64,000 bases of DNA from Rhynchopus euleeides (lineage: Eukaryota; Euglenozoa; Diplonemea; Diplonemida; Diplonemidae): contig OY723274.1 in assembly GCA_963210315.1 (NCBI GenBank), forward strand, positions 310,001 through 374,000. The letters are read 5' to 3'. The notes under the pieces were generated by a model. The model had not been told where the DNA came from. It ran no database searches and worked only from the letters and a program-made list of their open reading frames with translations. Positions 31,500-43,259 of this stretch are shown here, in pieces. The translations under genes were made by a program, and so were the position numbers. How positions within the stretch are numbered: position 1 is the stretch's first letter; every line of letters begins with the position of its first letter.

Positions 31500-33620
31500 A
31501 CAAGGTCAGCAAGCTCGCAGTCATCAACAGCGTCAGACGAAAGGGCTTCCCCCCGAAGTTCACCCGATGGCTGCACAACTACCTCAGCAACCGCCGGGCC
31601 GCCGCACAGGTGCACGGGGTGAGAAGCGACTACTACGACTTCAACAACGGTGTCCCACAAGGAACAGTGCTCTCGCCCCTGCTCTTCAACTGCGTGATGG
31701 ATGACGTATCTCGAGCCATCACCGCCTCCCCGGACGTCCACCCTGCGGTGTTCGCAGATGACATTGCAGTACTCGTCGTCGGGGACACCTACACCGACGC
31801 CCTAAGCACCGCACAGGGCGTCATATCAGCACTCGCCGCCGAAGTCCCACTCCACGGGCTGCAGCTCTCCCCCAGCAAGTGCTGCTACACGCTGATGGGA
31901 ACGACGCCTGAAGCACTGGGCGAGCACAAGCGCATGGAGCTCCCAGACGGCACCCCCCTCCAGCACGACTCCACAGCAAAATACCTCGGGGTTTACATCG
32001 ATGCCTGCTACACGATGTCGGACCACGTCGACCACGTCGTGACCACCTGTATGCGACGCCTGAGCATACTGCGTATGTTGGCAGGCACCGACTGGGGCTC
32101 AAGTGGAGACACGCTGCGCCAGGCCTACCTGACGTATGTCTACCCCATCCTGATGTACGCCGCAAGCGTTTACACCCCTGGCCTGACCGCGAGGAACCTC
32201 AAACGCCTGCAAGATGTCCACCGCACCGCAGCCCTGATTATCACAGGCTGCATGAAGAACACCAGCACGGCGAAGCTCCTCTGGGAATCACACCTACGAG
32301 ACCTCGACCTCGACTTCAAGGTTGCGGTGTGCACAGACCACGAACGCTTCCGCCGCGTGCCCCACTCCCCAGGATACCGGGCGCAACTAAATACCGGGAA
32401 CACGGGAGGCAGCTGGCTACATCAGGCACGGAGTCTGGTGAAATCCTCGAAGGTCGACGGGCGCACCCCCCTGCTGGCCCCCCTGCATGCAGCACACCCC
32501 ATCCCCCCCTGGGAATGGAACCTGGTGCTGCCACGAGTGCACATCCTGGCGACGCTGCCGGGGCTCACCGCCCCGAAGGCCGCCACCCCGAAAGACACCC
32601 TCCGGGACCTGGCAGAGCAGACCATCCAGGCCCTCCCGACGTGCGCCTGGCATGTCTACACCGACGGGTCAGTCTCCAACTCCACATCGCGGCAGCAACA
32701 GGGCGGCGCGGGCGCAGCGGTGTACAGCATGCCGGAGGGCCGCCTCAAGAAAAAGCTCGCCTGGCCGGCAGGACTCCGTTGCATCAGCTACCAGGCAGAG
32801 CTGGTGGCCATCAGAGAATCCCTCGCCCACCTATGCACCGTGGTAACCCAAGGCGAAACGGTCGCCATCCTCACCGACTCGCAGAGCGCACTGAATGCAC
32901 TGCTGAGCGGCCCCCAGCGAGCGAGGGGGTCCACCGAATGGGACATCTGGCAGAGGCTGCGCAAGCTCGCCCAAACATACGATGTCACCACCCACCTCCG
33001 CTACATCCCGTCGCATGTTGGGGTGGTAGGGAACGAACTTGCTGACAAGCAGGCGCAGATCGGTGCGTTCAAGCCCCAGATGGAGCCGATCAGCCTCGCG
33101 TCGGCCCGTGTCACCCTCCGCCGACACATATACAGCGGGACCACGTTGCCCCGCACAGAGAGCGTGTACGCGTATCGGTCAGGAATCGGGGAGACGCGAC
33201 TGCAGCGCCCTGACCTCCGCATGGAGGGCCTTACCCGCTTAGGGGAAACCACCATCCGCCGCCTCCGGGCCGACCACCACCGCCTGGTGTACGACCACGA
33301 CGTCCCGGGCAGCGCACAACCACCGTGCAAACCCTGCCTGAAGCTTGCGCCGGACAGCCCCCCGCCTGGGGTCTCGCTGAAGCACCTATTCTTCGGCTGT
33401 CCCGCGACAGCGTCAGCCCGACACCACCTCACAGCCACAAACGTGCACAACCTGCTGCTGCACAACTGCAAGGGGGCCCTACGCTACCTGGCTGAGGCAG
33501 GGGTGACGGAGCACAGCGAGAAGGACTACCTGATCTCGTGAAACCTGCAAAAATCAACAGCGGTCAAGGGCTTCGGCCTGACACCCCAGCACCCCCCCCC
33601 CCCCCACCCCCAGACCCACG

Positions 33621-35958
33621 TCACTTTCCACGGGCCGCCAGGCGCGTCAGCGTCGGCGACCGCCCGCCCCCAGTCTGAGAGGCAGCAGCCACGACTCGGC
33701 AGGAGGCGGGCACAACAAAAAAAGGGAGAGTCGTCACTGTGCATATCAGCACGGTCCCGCCCTCTGAGCCAGACTAACCCGCCCATAAAGGAAAAGAGGA
33801 AGAGGCGACGTAAGGCAATGCCTCCGTGCGGCAAGGAGAACACGAAACAGCGTCCCCCCTCACCGGGGGACGCGACGAGCACGGCCAAAAATCGTTCAAA
33901 TCGTTCAAAATTGTGCGATGCAGGGCAGGCAGGGCACGCCGCACCCGGAAGCAAGGCGTGAATACCCGCCGGCTCTTCTTCTTTCTGATTTGCAGACACA
34001 GTTTCCACTCGTCAACAGGGACTAGGGCAAGCAGCAGCGCCTTCCACGTTCAGCACCGAAAGAGAAGAGAACAGCCGTTCTTGCAGGCAAGCCTTCTGCA
34101 CCCGCACCCCCCGCACACACCTCCAAAAAGAGGCCACGCACCCCTTGCAACTCCTGCAGACTTGGAATGTGCTGCAGCTTGTATTGTATGTATAATTATA
34201 CCAATGGGGTGGCTTCACTCTCAAGAACGAGAGAGAGAGAGAGAGCCCACCTCACAAAAGAGGAGGCGCGTGTCAGCACAGTGTGACACGGTGCGAAGAC
34301 AACACTGAATGGATCACGGCTGCCCTCTTTCTCGTATCCGGTCGAAGTTGAACGAACAAAGAAGAAGCTTGCTGCCAGATGAGAAACCACACGACGTTAG
34401 CATCCTCCTTGCCGCACAAAACAGACAACGCACCTCCCGAGAGCACACTTAGCTGGAGTGCCCAGAGCAGCTTGCCGACCCGGCTCGTGGTGGAAACCAC
34501 TCGTTTCTACACAGGGACGGGAGGGGTGGGCACGGACCCCCCCCCCTCCGGTCTAAAAGAACACCGATGTGGTGGAGGGGGAGGGGGGGGCAAGGGTGCA
34601 GGCAAGGGGAATAAAAGAGCACAGCTTCTTCTGACCAGCAGGCGTTTGTTTGTGCGCCAAATCCGGGGGCAAAACTTGCCGGAATGGCTCACGACGCGGT
34701 CTTCCGGTATCCGCCGGGTTCCCTCCCCAGCTCACTATTCCAATCCGGGTACCCGGCCGGGAGTCCGGATACCCGGATCCTTGTATCCGGGGAGGCGTCG
34801 TGCTGGCCAATTGGGTGACCCCCCTCAAAAGAATGTTAAAAATACGGTGTGGTCGAAATCCCTCCTTGAATGGGAAGGCCCGTAGGGCTAGGAGGGAGGG
34901 TGTGGCTTGCAGACAGCAGGCTGCTGATATGGCCCCATACACCTTGGTGATCGGAGAGGGGCCTTTGCGATGGCTGTAGCGAGGGGCGAGTGGGCGGTGG
35001 TGGGGGGAGGGGGGGCTGCGCGAGGCAGAAAACAGAAGGTGGCTGCCGTGTCAGAGAGCTCTCTGATGTCAGATAGGTGGCTCAGAGCAAAAAGTGTAGC
35101 AACCGTGATTCCTTCTTCCTTACTGTAATGATGTTTTGGCGTCTTCCACCACCCTGGAGCCTGCTGATTTGATGTGGGTGTGGAGCACATGTGAACACGA
35201 GATAGCTGGACACACAGAAAAGGAGCAGGGCCGTCAGAAGCACACCTCGACCTTGCCGCATCATAAATGAGCTCAAAAACACCCCACACCCCCACCCCCG
35301 TGTGTTAAATCTTAAAATATTGCAGACCAAAACACGCACACGCAAATTATTCTGGAAAGTATCGGTGTCAGCATTCAGACATATAGTAAGCGCTTGCGGG
35401 AGTGCATCCCTTTCTGCAGAGATGCAACACGTGTTGACCCACCGATTACTTTTCTCTTGATATAACGAGACGCTGCCACACACACACGCTAAGATTTCTG
35501 GTTAGCGTAGGGTCACACCGAGCGAGCTCTGGTGCGTTGCCACCCTCCACTGTAGACACTCACGCATGAATCAAAAAAAAATGGGGTGCATATTATTATT
35601 TTTTGCACGAGGGTGGTGGGGCTTTGGCAGAAGCGCACAACATCGAGACCGCCTCAGATTCGGGGAGACGAAACTGACAACACAAGAGGGAGAGGGCCAC
35701 CCAACAGTGCAGAACGCACCAAGCGCACTCTGCTCGTGATGGGACGGCCTGCAGGATGAGCCCATCCAGCAACCTACAGCAAGCGGCAGCCTTCCTGATG
35801 TGGGCTGCTTCACACACATGCATGACGATGTCTCTTTTAGTAAACAAATAAAAAAAGTCCCCGAACTGAATGGGTGGGGGTGGGGTGGGAGGTGGGTGTG
35901 TGGGTCCCGAGTCTGCTGCGGTAACGAAACCCCCCCTTGGGGGTGGTCACCTTCGCTA
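33621..35958. other. Gene-poor region, no gene recognised
   Basis: No reading frame looks coding. A diverged inverted copy of the repeat at 18110-18180 lies at 33828-33900. A short AG microsatellite lies near 34229-34245, and a set of nested CCGGGTACCCGG-type words at about 34745-34790. Confidence 0.4.
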
Positions 35959-36047
35959 CACGGTGGCCGATTCAGGGATTTGACCAGGTCCCTGGTCAAT
36001 TTTGGCCTGATCAACCACCTGGTCAGAACCCTGACCAGGCCACCGTG
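35959..36047. repeat. 89-bp foldback with CACGGTG ends
   Basis: It starts CACGGTGGCC and ends GGCCACCGTG. The interior is made of GACCAGG/CCTGGTC and TGATCA words, so nearly the whole element is self-complementary. It shares its terminal heptamer with 46011-46670 and 46702-49636. No target duplication is evident. Confidence 0.65.
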
Positions 36048-37827
36048 AACCCACTCACAGCGAGTCACGGCACGTCAGCCAGTGAGGGGACGCAGGCCGA
36101 CCCCCCCTCACGAAAATATTCCCACCTTGTCACACCGGGTTAGTGAGGGCCCCCCCATTGCCACCGGACTCGGGACCCTGACTGGGGCGCCTGAAACAGC
36201 GTCGTGTTGTGTTAAACTTCCGATGAACTTCTGATAGAAGGGGTCTGAGGCGTACCACTAACATAGGGGGCACACGGCATCCGACAATGAGCGAGAAGCC
36301 AGCAAGAAGGGGACGACATCATCCGGATCGTCCGGATCGCTTCACATAGAAGTCAGGGGGGGGTGGCAGCATGCATGGAGGTGTCGGAGACAAGATCAAT
36401 ACACCTTGGCGCACAAGTGCTGAGTCAAATGCGAACCCTCTGCAGCGAACCCGCCTGCTGCTCTATGGTTTATATAGAGGGGGGGGCGGGGGGCGAGGGG
36501 CGAGGGTCCAATCGAGAGTGCGGAGCAGTGTTCCCCCAGCCCCTCAGAACAGAGCGGAACAGCAGTGAGAGACACGGCCAGTAACTCGTTCAAATCGTTG
36601 AATATAAAGGCGTCGCAGCGGCACACACTGTGCGCGGTGCAAATCTGAAGGCGGGCGGGGAGATGCGTCGGTCGCAAAGAAGATTCGTTGGGGGGGGGGG
36701 GGGGGGGTCACAACTCTCAAAACAATATGTACACAAACACACCCCTCCCACTCCCCCACCCCCACCCCCCACCCCCCCACATGCAGGCCTGTTTCTTTGC
36801 TGCTGAGTCTTACTCTCGGGGCCGTGCTGCCTCAGCCACACTCGGAGGGGTGCTGAAGGAGTCGTCTCACACCGTTCAGCATTTTCCAGACATTCTGTTC
36901 CGAACGCCTGTTGCCGGGTCCTTGAGGCTCCCCCTGAAGGGCTGTAGAACTGCACAAAGACACGCACACACACCTCATGCTGGAGGCCCCCTGACCCGCA
37001 CGGGAATCTTGTCACATACGCGATAGACACAGATCGCACAGGCCTGCCAGCAAGGCGCGAGGTTGAGTAAGGTCAGCGAGGGAAGGATCTATCGATTGAA
37101 TTGGAATTCTTCATAGGATCTGCGGCAAGGGGGGTTCGCAGACTCCCAATGGACAGATGGGCCCGGGTGTTCGCACTGTTTGCCGTTTCAATTCTGCCCG
37201 GCTTTGGGGGGTGGGGGCAGTGCAGTTTCCTTTTCTGTTGGCTTCGCCATGTTCATTTGTGGACGGCAAGGCAAAAAAAATATAATAACCTGGCACACTG
37301 AGTGAAATGACAGAACCACAAGAATTGGAGAGACTTGCTGACGACATACGACGTGGTGGAGTATATAATATGGGCCTGCGCTCTGCGCCATACTCCTCCA
37401 GTGTGGCACTTAAAGGAGTTGGCTTGTTTTCGGAGCGAATCGCCCCTGCGTGCTGCCAGTGTATGCCTTTGCCAGAAATATGCCCGACTCGGCACGAGGA
37501 AAGCCCCTCAGCAGCCAACACATCAAAGGGTTCAGTTGGTTTCTTGCAATAAACACCCCATCGGGGGTGATCCGGCCAGACCGTGGCGCAGGTGCGCCAC
37601 CGCAGGCCTTGTGGTGTATAGTATTACGCAGTTCATTGTTTCGGGATAACGTTACGACACTCGCTTGCAAGCAAGGCATCGCCACAGAGGGACGGGTGAT
37701 GGCAATCCGGCATTTCTAGCTTCGAATGCCAAAGAGACATCACCGCACGTTGCTTCGCCCTGCACGGGCTGAGCTGGCGCCTGTCCCCAACCAAGATTCA
37801 TTCTGTTTTTCGTGAGTATTTTGAACA
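36048..37827. other. Gene-poor region, no gene recognised
   Basis: 36055-36150 weakly resembles the MITE-like family (GAGTCACGGC, GTCAGCCAGTGAGGGGA, TTAGTGAGGGCC). There is an 18-base G-run at 36690-36707. No coding sequence or RNA gene recognised. Confidence 0.4.
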
Positions 37828-37835
37828 ATCACTGG
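37828..37835. repeat. 8-bp target-site duplication, left
   Basis: ATCACTGG directly precedes the CAGGGCTG terminus of the hAT-like element; the identical octamer follows the other terminus at 42443-42450. Confidence 0.95.
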
Positions 37836-38251
37836 CAGGGCTGTTCCTAACTGGGGGGCTGGTTCCCCACTTTCAGGATTCTGAACTTTTTTTCTAAGAA
37901 CTTTTGTACGGGGAAAAAAAGTTTTTTTCTAAGAATTTTGTAAGGGAATTTTTTTTTTCTAAGGGTTTTTCGCAGAGGAAATTTTTTTTTCTAAGATTTT
38001 CCCAGTCGACAGGGCGCACACAAGGATGGAAGGGAAGTCTCTCCCCCGTACAGTTCGCCTTGCTGGCCAACTGGAGACTCCGCAGGATGACCCCGCCCAC
38101 CTCCTCTTGCCTCGGTTTGCGTGTTGCTGGTGTGTTGCCTGTGTATTGCTGTTGTATTGCACTCCTGAGGACCTCCCTATTTATTCCCACTCGACTACCC
38201 TTCGACAGGACCCTGACCTCACACTCACCCAACCTCACGTACTCCGCGAAT

Positions 38252-41200
38252 ATGGTGCGCACCACTGCAAAAATCTCCGGGAGCTTTTGGGCTTTCAGGC
38301 CTGAAGGGGCCAGTAGGGGGGTGGCGTCGGGGAGTGGCAGCTTTGTAACTATCCTCCAGCTGCTGGCATGTACAGTACTGCGGGAGTGCCAAGGTGTATT
38401 GAGCAACCTCCTCCAGTCCCTGCGGAGCACAACCCCCGATGAGAACGAGCCCCAGATGATCACCTCGCAGGACCCGCAGCGACCCAACCCTGACGTCAGT
38501 CTCTCCGCCCTCGGACACAAACACCCGCACCTGAAGCACCTCTGCACCACCAAAAGCGCCACCGTCTACAGCTGCCCATCTTGTGGTGAGTTCCGCACAG
38601 CTATTACAGACAGCATGGTTGTGATGTTGGGCGTCGTGAAGGACGAGGTGCAGCGCGTTGCTTCTCAATTTATGGAGAAGCAAGGTCCGTGCACATGTGG
38701 TGCTGTCCGGGCTGCGCAGTTCTGCGTCGAGAAGGCCCCGCACCTCCTGTTCCTCTCGACGCAGCGGTTTTCTGCATCCGGCGAGAAGCAGAAGCACCTG
38801 ACGGAGCTTGCGGAAACCGTCAACGTCAAGGAATTAAGAGACCTCTCCGCCCTTCGTGAGCTTGGCGTTGACGGCAACGGGGTGGTGCAGGTGGGCACGG
38901 TGCAGCCGGTGAATCACCGGTACCGGTTTGTCGGTGCATCGTGCACAAAGTCCGGGCTGACCCTCGCGAAGGGGATCGCCTGGGAGACGCTGTGCGCTCG
39001 TGGCCCCGCCACCACTCTGAAGTGGAAGTCGATCACGACTGATCGTGTGACGGATTGCTCTGTGGCGCCGTTCAATCGTGCGAACGCGAAGCCAGCACTC
39101 GTGCTGTACGCACGTGAGGCATCGGACGGTGACGGGCACGACGTCGATGCTTCGCATGATGCGCCGCCGCCTCCTCCTCCGGATCCCCTGGCCGCCTCTC
39201 CTGCAGCTACCACCGCCGCCCCTGTCGCCCCTGCACCCCACGCCGCCTTCTACACCGGGGAAGGGGCGTGCCACGTCGCCGCGTTCGACAGCGCCGGGCG
39301 ACTGTCCCCATGGCTGACCGCCATGAAGCTCGCCCAATCAACCGGAGGCGTCAACATTGGGCTTGTACCAGGGTGGGTTCAACGGGATCTATACAGTTCT
39401 GGACACTACTGCCTCCGAGTGCTTGACTGCCTAGCAAGGTCAATTCCCATTACGGAGCCGACGCGTACCAGTGCTGCGGCGCTTCTGGAGGGCGTTGACT
39501 CCCCCGAAGCGGAGGCCCTCACGGTGAAGCTCAGGCGTGAAGCTCAGGCGTCCGCGATTGATGGATACGAGATTCCTCGTGGACGAAGAGTTGGACACCA
39601 ACACCGCGTCAGTGGCCCTGCAGACTTTCCGCACATCCCGCGGTTTAAATGTTCACTTTTCTATCGTCGACACCACACAGCCTCGCACCTTCGGCTTGCT
39701 TCTTCCGTCGTTGATGGCCCAGTACCCCTTGCGGCTTGTCTTCGACACAGCAAAGGCGCACTTCCTTCTTTTGATGGCAGCAAACAAGAAGTACGTGCCA
39801 GAGGGCTCAATGGTGAACGGTCTCCTTCGGATTCAGCAGCGGCAGGCACAGCTCGCCATACAGGAGAAGCAGCAGCGGAAGATCCACGCTGCAGCCTCCG
39901 GTGTGGTGCGTCTCCCTGATGGGAGGTGGAGGTGCACCACGTGTGCACCGTTCTTGGTGCAGCTGGAGGGGGAGTTCTCGGAGCAACCCCACTTGCTCCG
40001 GTATGCACGCGGCGAAGCGTCTATGTCTGCCACGACAGTTGGGCGCCAGCAAAGCAATATCCGCCGCCACATGGGTGGTGCGGCGCACAAGAGAGCAGTG
40101 CAGTTGTCCACGCCTGGGAGTGAAAACACCAATGTGACAGCTACAGATATCCCCAAGCAGACGCTGTGCGCGAAGGTGAAGGTGACCAGCGAGCAGTACA
40201 CAAGTCTGGTCAACCTGGTGTACAACGTGGCAACGGCGACGCAACGGGCGGAGGGGCTGAGCAGTGTGGGTGCGAGGTTGCAGGACGACAAGCGGAAGGG
40301 GCTGCATGTCCTGGACACCCACTACTCTCGAAAAGTCGCGAAGGAGTTCCAGACGATACTCTGGGAGGTGCTCCTGAGGGGAGTGGTGGGTGCGGTGCGT
40401 GCGTGTCGGGCGGCAACCCTGAAGGTGGACGGTACCACGTTCGCCCGCATCGACTTGATGATCGTCATCGTTTCGGGGATCAGCAGGACGGATTGTGCTA
40501 TGAAAGATTGGTGTGTGGGCACAGTCGACTTGAAGAAAGCTGACGCAGAGTCGCAGAAGGACGAGCTGGTCAAGTTGTTCGACAGCCTCCAGCTGTCGCA
40601 GTGGGCGCGGCGTTCGCTGAAGGGATTCGCGGCAGACGGGGCATCAACGATGAAGAGTCTCAGGGGGAAGCTCGAGATCGCGTGGGGATGCACTCTCATC
40701 GATGTGCATGATGCTGCCCACATGCACCAGCTGTCCGTCGGCCTCATCAAGAAGACACGAAAGGTTGTTGAACATAGCCGCCTCCTCCGACACTGGTTTG
40801 CCTTCTTCAGATCAACCGCCAGGCAGAAGTCTCTGCAGATCATTTCCGGTGGGAAATGTCTCTCCTTCCCGAAGGAGCACTCCGTGCGTTGGGCAGCTGC
40901 AACGTTCCGTCGCCTGAACGCGGCTGTGGTGAACTTTGACTTCACTGTCGCTATGCTCGGGGAGATCCAGCCGCCGCCGTTCTTCTTCCACAAGCTCACC
41001 CCCGAGTATTCCCTCTCGACTTGCATCTTGGCTGACGTCTTCGACATCAATAAAGGGGTGAGCGAGGCGTTGCAGAAGCGAGACCTGTCGCTCTCGTCGA
41101 TGGAGAGCATCCTGCAGAATGCACTGACAGTGCATAAGGTGCTGGCGCGCCAGCCTGGCAAGCACGAAGCCAAGTTCTATGAGAACCAGGGAACCACATC

Positions 41201-42236
41201 GTTGCCTCCGGGGGTAGTTGCCGAGATGACTTCCTGGCGCTCAAAGCTCTGCCACACCATCTACAAGGACCTGGCCAAGAGGTGGGAGGAGTATCCCTGC
41301 CGCTCATTCAGCTCTTTCTTCGCGACAAGTGGGAAGGACAGCACGTGCGAGTGCCTCATGGCGCTCGCTTCTCGCTTGGGTTACGACCAGGCAGAGATTC
41401 TCAGCATCGGCATGGAGTGGGTGAAGCTGCGGTTGGAATGCACAGATCTCAGGGGGAACCTTCTGAAAGAGTTTGTCGTCGACTTCTTGCTGGAATCCGA
41501 GAGTTCGACGTTTGCGATAGTGCTTGAGGCCATGGTGGCACTGTCACCCTCGACTGTGTTTGTGGAGGCTGCTTTTTCAGTTGTAACGCGCATGAGGGGA
41601 TCGTTCCGGAAGGCACTCTCTGCCGCAAGCATCTCTCAAGAACTGGGCATCACTCTAGAGCTGTCACATGATGACGCGGCGCGCAAGATCATCGTTGAAG
41701 AAACAGTCAACACGTTCCTCGCCAACAAGAAGCGCCGCTTCACTGCGCGTTCCCTGACGCCTCTTCCAACTCTGACAACCGTGGAGCTCGTTGACCTCGA
41801 TGCAGCCATGGGTTCTCTATTTGCTGGCGTGGAGGATTGTGATGAGGAATCGGACGGCAGCTGGGAAGATGACAACGCCGATGCATTGTCGATTGTCAGC
41901 CTCGTGGAGGAAGTCCCTGAGGATCCCTTCCTCACTTCGTTGCTTGCAGATGCCGCACCCCCCGTCGTGCCTCCAGCCACCCTGCAACATGTCACCTTCC
42001 AGCTCCCCGCTTCATCGACCCCGGGCACCCCATCGACACTCCCCACACCTCAGCCGGAAGAACCGCCGCAGCTGCCTCCCACACAGGCGGCACCGGCAGA
42101 GCGCAGGAGGGAGGTTGGGCCGCACCCCGAGGAGCCCCAGGAGAAAAGGGCCCGCGTCCATGTCGACATCGATGTCGACATGGAGGAGGATTGGGGAGAG
42201 TGGGCGTACGTTTCGGACGCCGAAACTTCCGAGTGA
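38252..42236 (+). pseudogene. hAT-like transposase, one frameshift
   Basis: Starts at the ATG at 38252 (MVRTTAKISG). Without one copy of the 13-bp repeat at 39524-39549 it reads as a single protein of about 1323 aa. The first 430 residues are unusual for hAT, with several Cys-x2-Cys pairs (YSCPSCGE, CTCG) and a Pro/Ala linker. Then follow a zinc finger with CTTC and H-x4-H (RRHMGGAAHKR), consistent with a BED-type DNA-binding domain, and the catalytic region (LKVDGTTFARIDL, FAADGAS). Near the end LSPSTVFVEAAFSVVTRMRG corresponds to the hAT dimerisation region. The tail is acidic and Pro-rich. It is the longest frame in the element. Apart from the duplication I see no stop or shift, so loss of function is probably recent, or the shift is an error. 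Confidence 0.85.
39524..39549 (+). repeat. 13-bp tandem duplication disrupting the transposase
   Basis: GTGAAGCTCAGGC occurs twice in a row. Reading only one copy joins ...ALTVKLRR directly to PRLMDTRFLVDEELD in the second frame. Confidence 0.95.
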
Positions 42237-42442
42237 GCCATCATCGTTCTTAGAAGGGGGGGGGGGTGGGGGCGGGGGGGTGGTTTTCATCGTAGAAATC
42301 ATAGAAAAAGTCCCGCCTGACGGGCACGCGCCTGAAACCTGTGGGGGGGTGAGCAAAAAATCCCTTGTAAAAATTCTTAGAAAAAACCTGGTTCCCCGAC
42401 CCAAAAAACCCGGAAAAAGGGCTGGTTCCCCGCCCAGGCCTG

Positions 42443-42450
42443 ATCACTGG
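42443..42450. repeat. 8-bp target-site duplication, right
   Basis: ATCACTGG, identical to 37828-37835. Confidence 0.95.
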
Positions 42451-43116
42451 TGGTGTGATTTTTTTTGTCGGCTTTTCGAGGATGGGCACGCGCTCACCTG
42501 ACGACACCAGACGCCGTGCCACCATCACATAATGTATCGGGATAAGTGGCAACAGGCGTGCGCTGTAGGCAATAGCCAGGAGCATTGCCGTGTCGCATGA
42601 AGCACAGAAGCCAACCTTCAGCACACACCGAGACCAATCTGCTTCTCTTTCAAGGGAGGGAGAAGGAAAAGTACCTGAGACGATCATAGAGACGGAAAGA
42701 AGCAACAAACGAAAGAGAGACAGACACGAAGAGCCCTCGCCGACATGGGAAAGACGGGCTCCGACAATTTGAAAGATTCTGTGCATTCCGTGCCCAGGCA
42801 CGGCGCCCCAACGAAGATGAGGACAAGCCTGCAAACCCAAAAAAAAAACCCACACACACACCGCCTGTTGATGCGATACCGGCAACTCCCCTGCCCCGCC
42901 ACATCCTCCACCTGGCGCCAACCCCCACGAGACAGACCACACCCACTCCCCCACTCCCCAACCACCGCCTCTCGCCGGTACACCACCACGACAGCGGCAC
43001 CCGCGTTTCTTCAATAATTAGTAAGAATCACCGACGCAGGGAACCAGCTATCAATACCGGATGGAACGGCTCTCTACAGACAGACGGGGGACGGGGGGCG
43101 TGTGGGGGTGGGGGGG
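42451..43116. other. Intergenic, no gene recognised
   Basis: Unique sequence between the hAT element and the conserved 3' element of the membrane-protein gene. No coding frame with a sensible composition was seen. Confidence 0.45.
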
Positions 43117-43185
43117 TTTGATCATCGAGAGTGAATGGAAAAGTAAGTCTCCCAGCACCTTCTTGCAATGTTCGTCCTTTTTGTG
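43117..43185 (-). other. Conserved ~70-bp element in 3' flank, copy 2
   Basis: Near-identical to 2297-2369 and again about 75-195 bp 3' of a minus-strand gene, here the membrane protein ending at 43260. It follows a G-rich run in both places. Confidence 0.6.
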
Positions 43186-43259
43186 TGGGGGGTGGGGGGA
43201 GTGGGGGTCCGTGGGTGGAGAACCATCACAGCACCACAACATTTGGCGCAACCTGCTGC

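Larger units (their letters stand above)
29569..33541 (+). pseudogene. Non-LTR retrotransposon ORF2: 2A, endonuclease, RT, RNase H (frameshifted)
   Basis: The frame continues directly from ORF1 after the TGA with no ATG. A 2A peptide (29623-29667) leads into an APE endonuclease (LTWNCNGL, HLQELR with the catalytic Glu, GDFNIHNRAWD, QSDHFAI). The RT begins with SSYRPIALTS and reaches the motif A region LYFDLEKAF. There an exact 7-bp duplication at 31486-31499 shifts the frame by one. The rest continues in the next frame to the TGA at 33541: NGVPQGTVLSPLLF (RT motif B), AVFADDIAVL (motif C), then RNase H (YTDGS, AELVAIRE, LTDSQSA, HVGVVGNELAD). A C-terminal C-x2-C ... H-x4-C motif (PPCKPC ... 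KHLFFGC) follows. All catalytic residues are present on either side of the duplication, so the break is recent or a sequence error. Confidence 0.9.
27716..33620 (+). mobile_element. Non-LTR retrotransposon, ingi/L1Tc-like
   Basis: An ORF1 is followed in the same frame by a TGA, a 2A peptide, an APE-type endonuclease, reverse transcriptase, RNase H and a C-terminal Cys/His motif. Endonuclease-RT-RNase H order with a 2A sequence is known from trypanosome L1Tc/ingi elements. Both boundaries are approximate: no poly-A tail or target duplication was seen, and ORF1 lacks an ATG at its left end, which may mean 5' truncation. The 3' flank has a C-run near 33593-33605. Confidence 0.9.
37836..42442 (+). 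mobile_element. hAT-like DNA transposon, autonomous type
   Basis: The 4607-bp element begins CAGGGCTG and ends CAGGCCTG (CAGGCCTGGGCGGGG when read inward from the right). It is bounded by an exact 8-bp target duplication, as hAT elements make. Subterminal regions carry repeated TTTTTCTAAGAATTTT words, four at the left (37885-38000) and an inverted one at the right (about 42372-42395), likely transposase binding sites. It encodes one large transposase, broken by a 13-bp duplication. A 1.2-kb derivative with the same ends sits at 59559-60770. Confidence 0.95.

Noticed and set aside
35959..36047. 2-bp target duplication for the CACGGTG foldback
   Set aside because: Flanks are TA and AA, unlike the TT/TT and TG/TG seen at the other two elements, so a 2-bp rule is unproven.
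37904..38251. Extended N-terminus of the hAT transposase frame
   Set aside because: It translates the subterminal TTTTTCTAAG repeats (Phe/Lys runs); the ATG at 38252 is the first sensible start.
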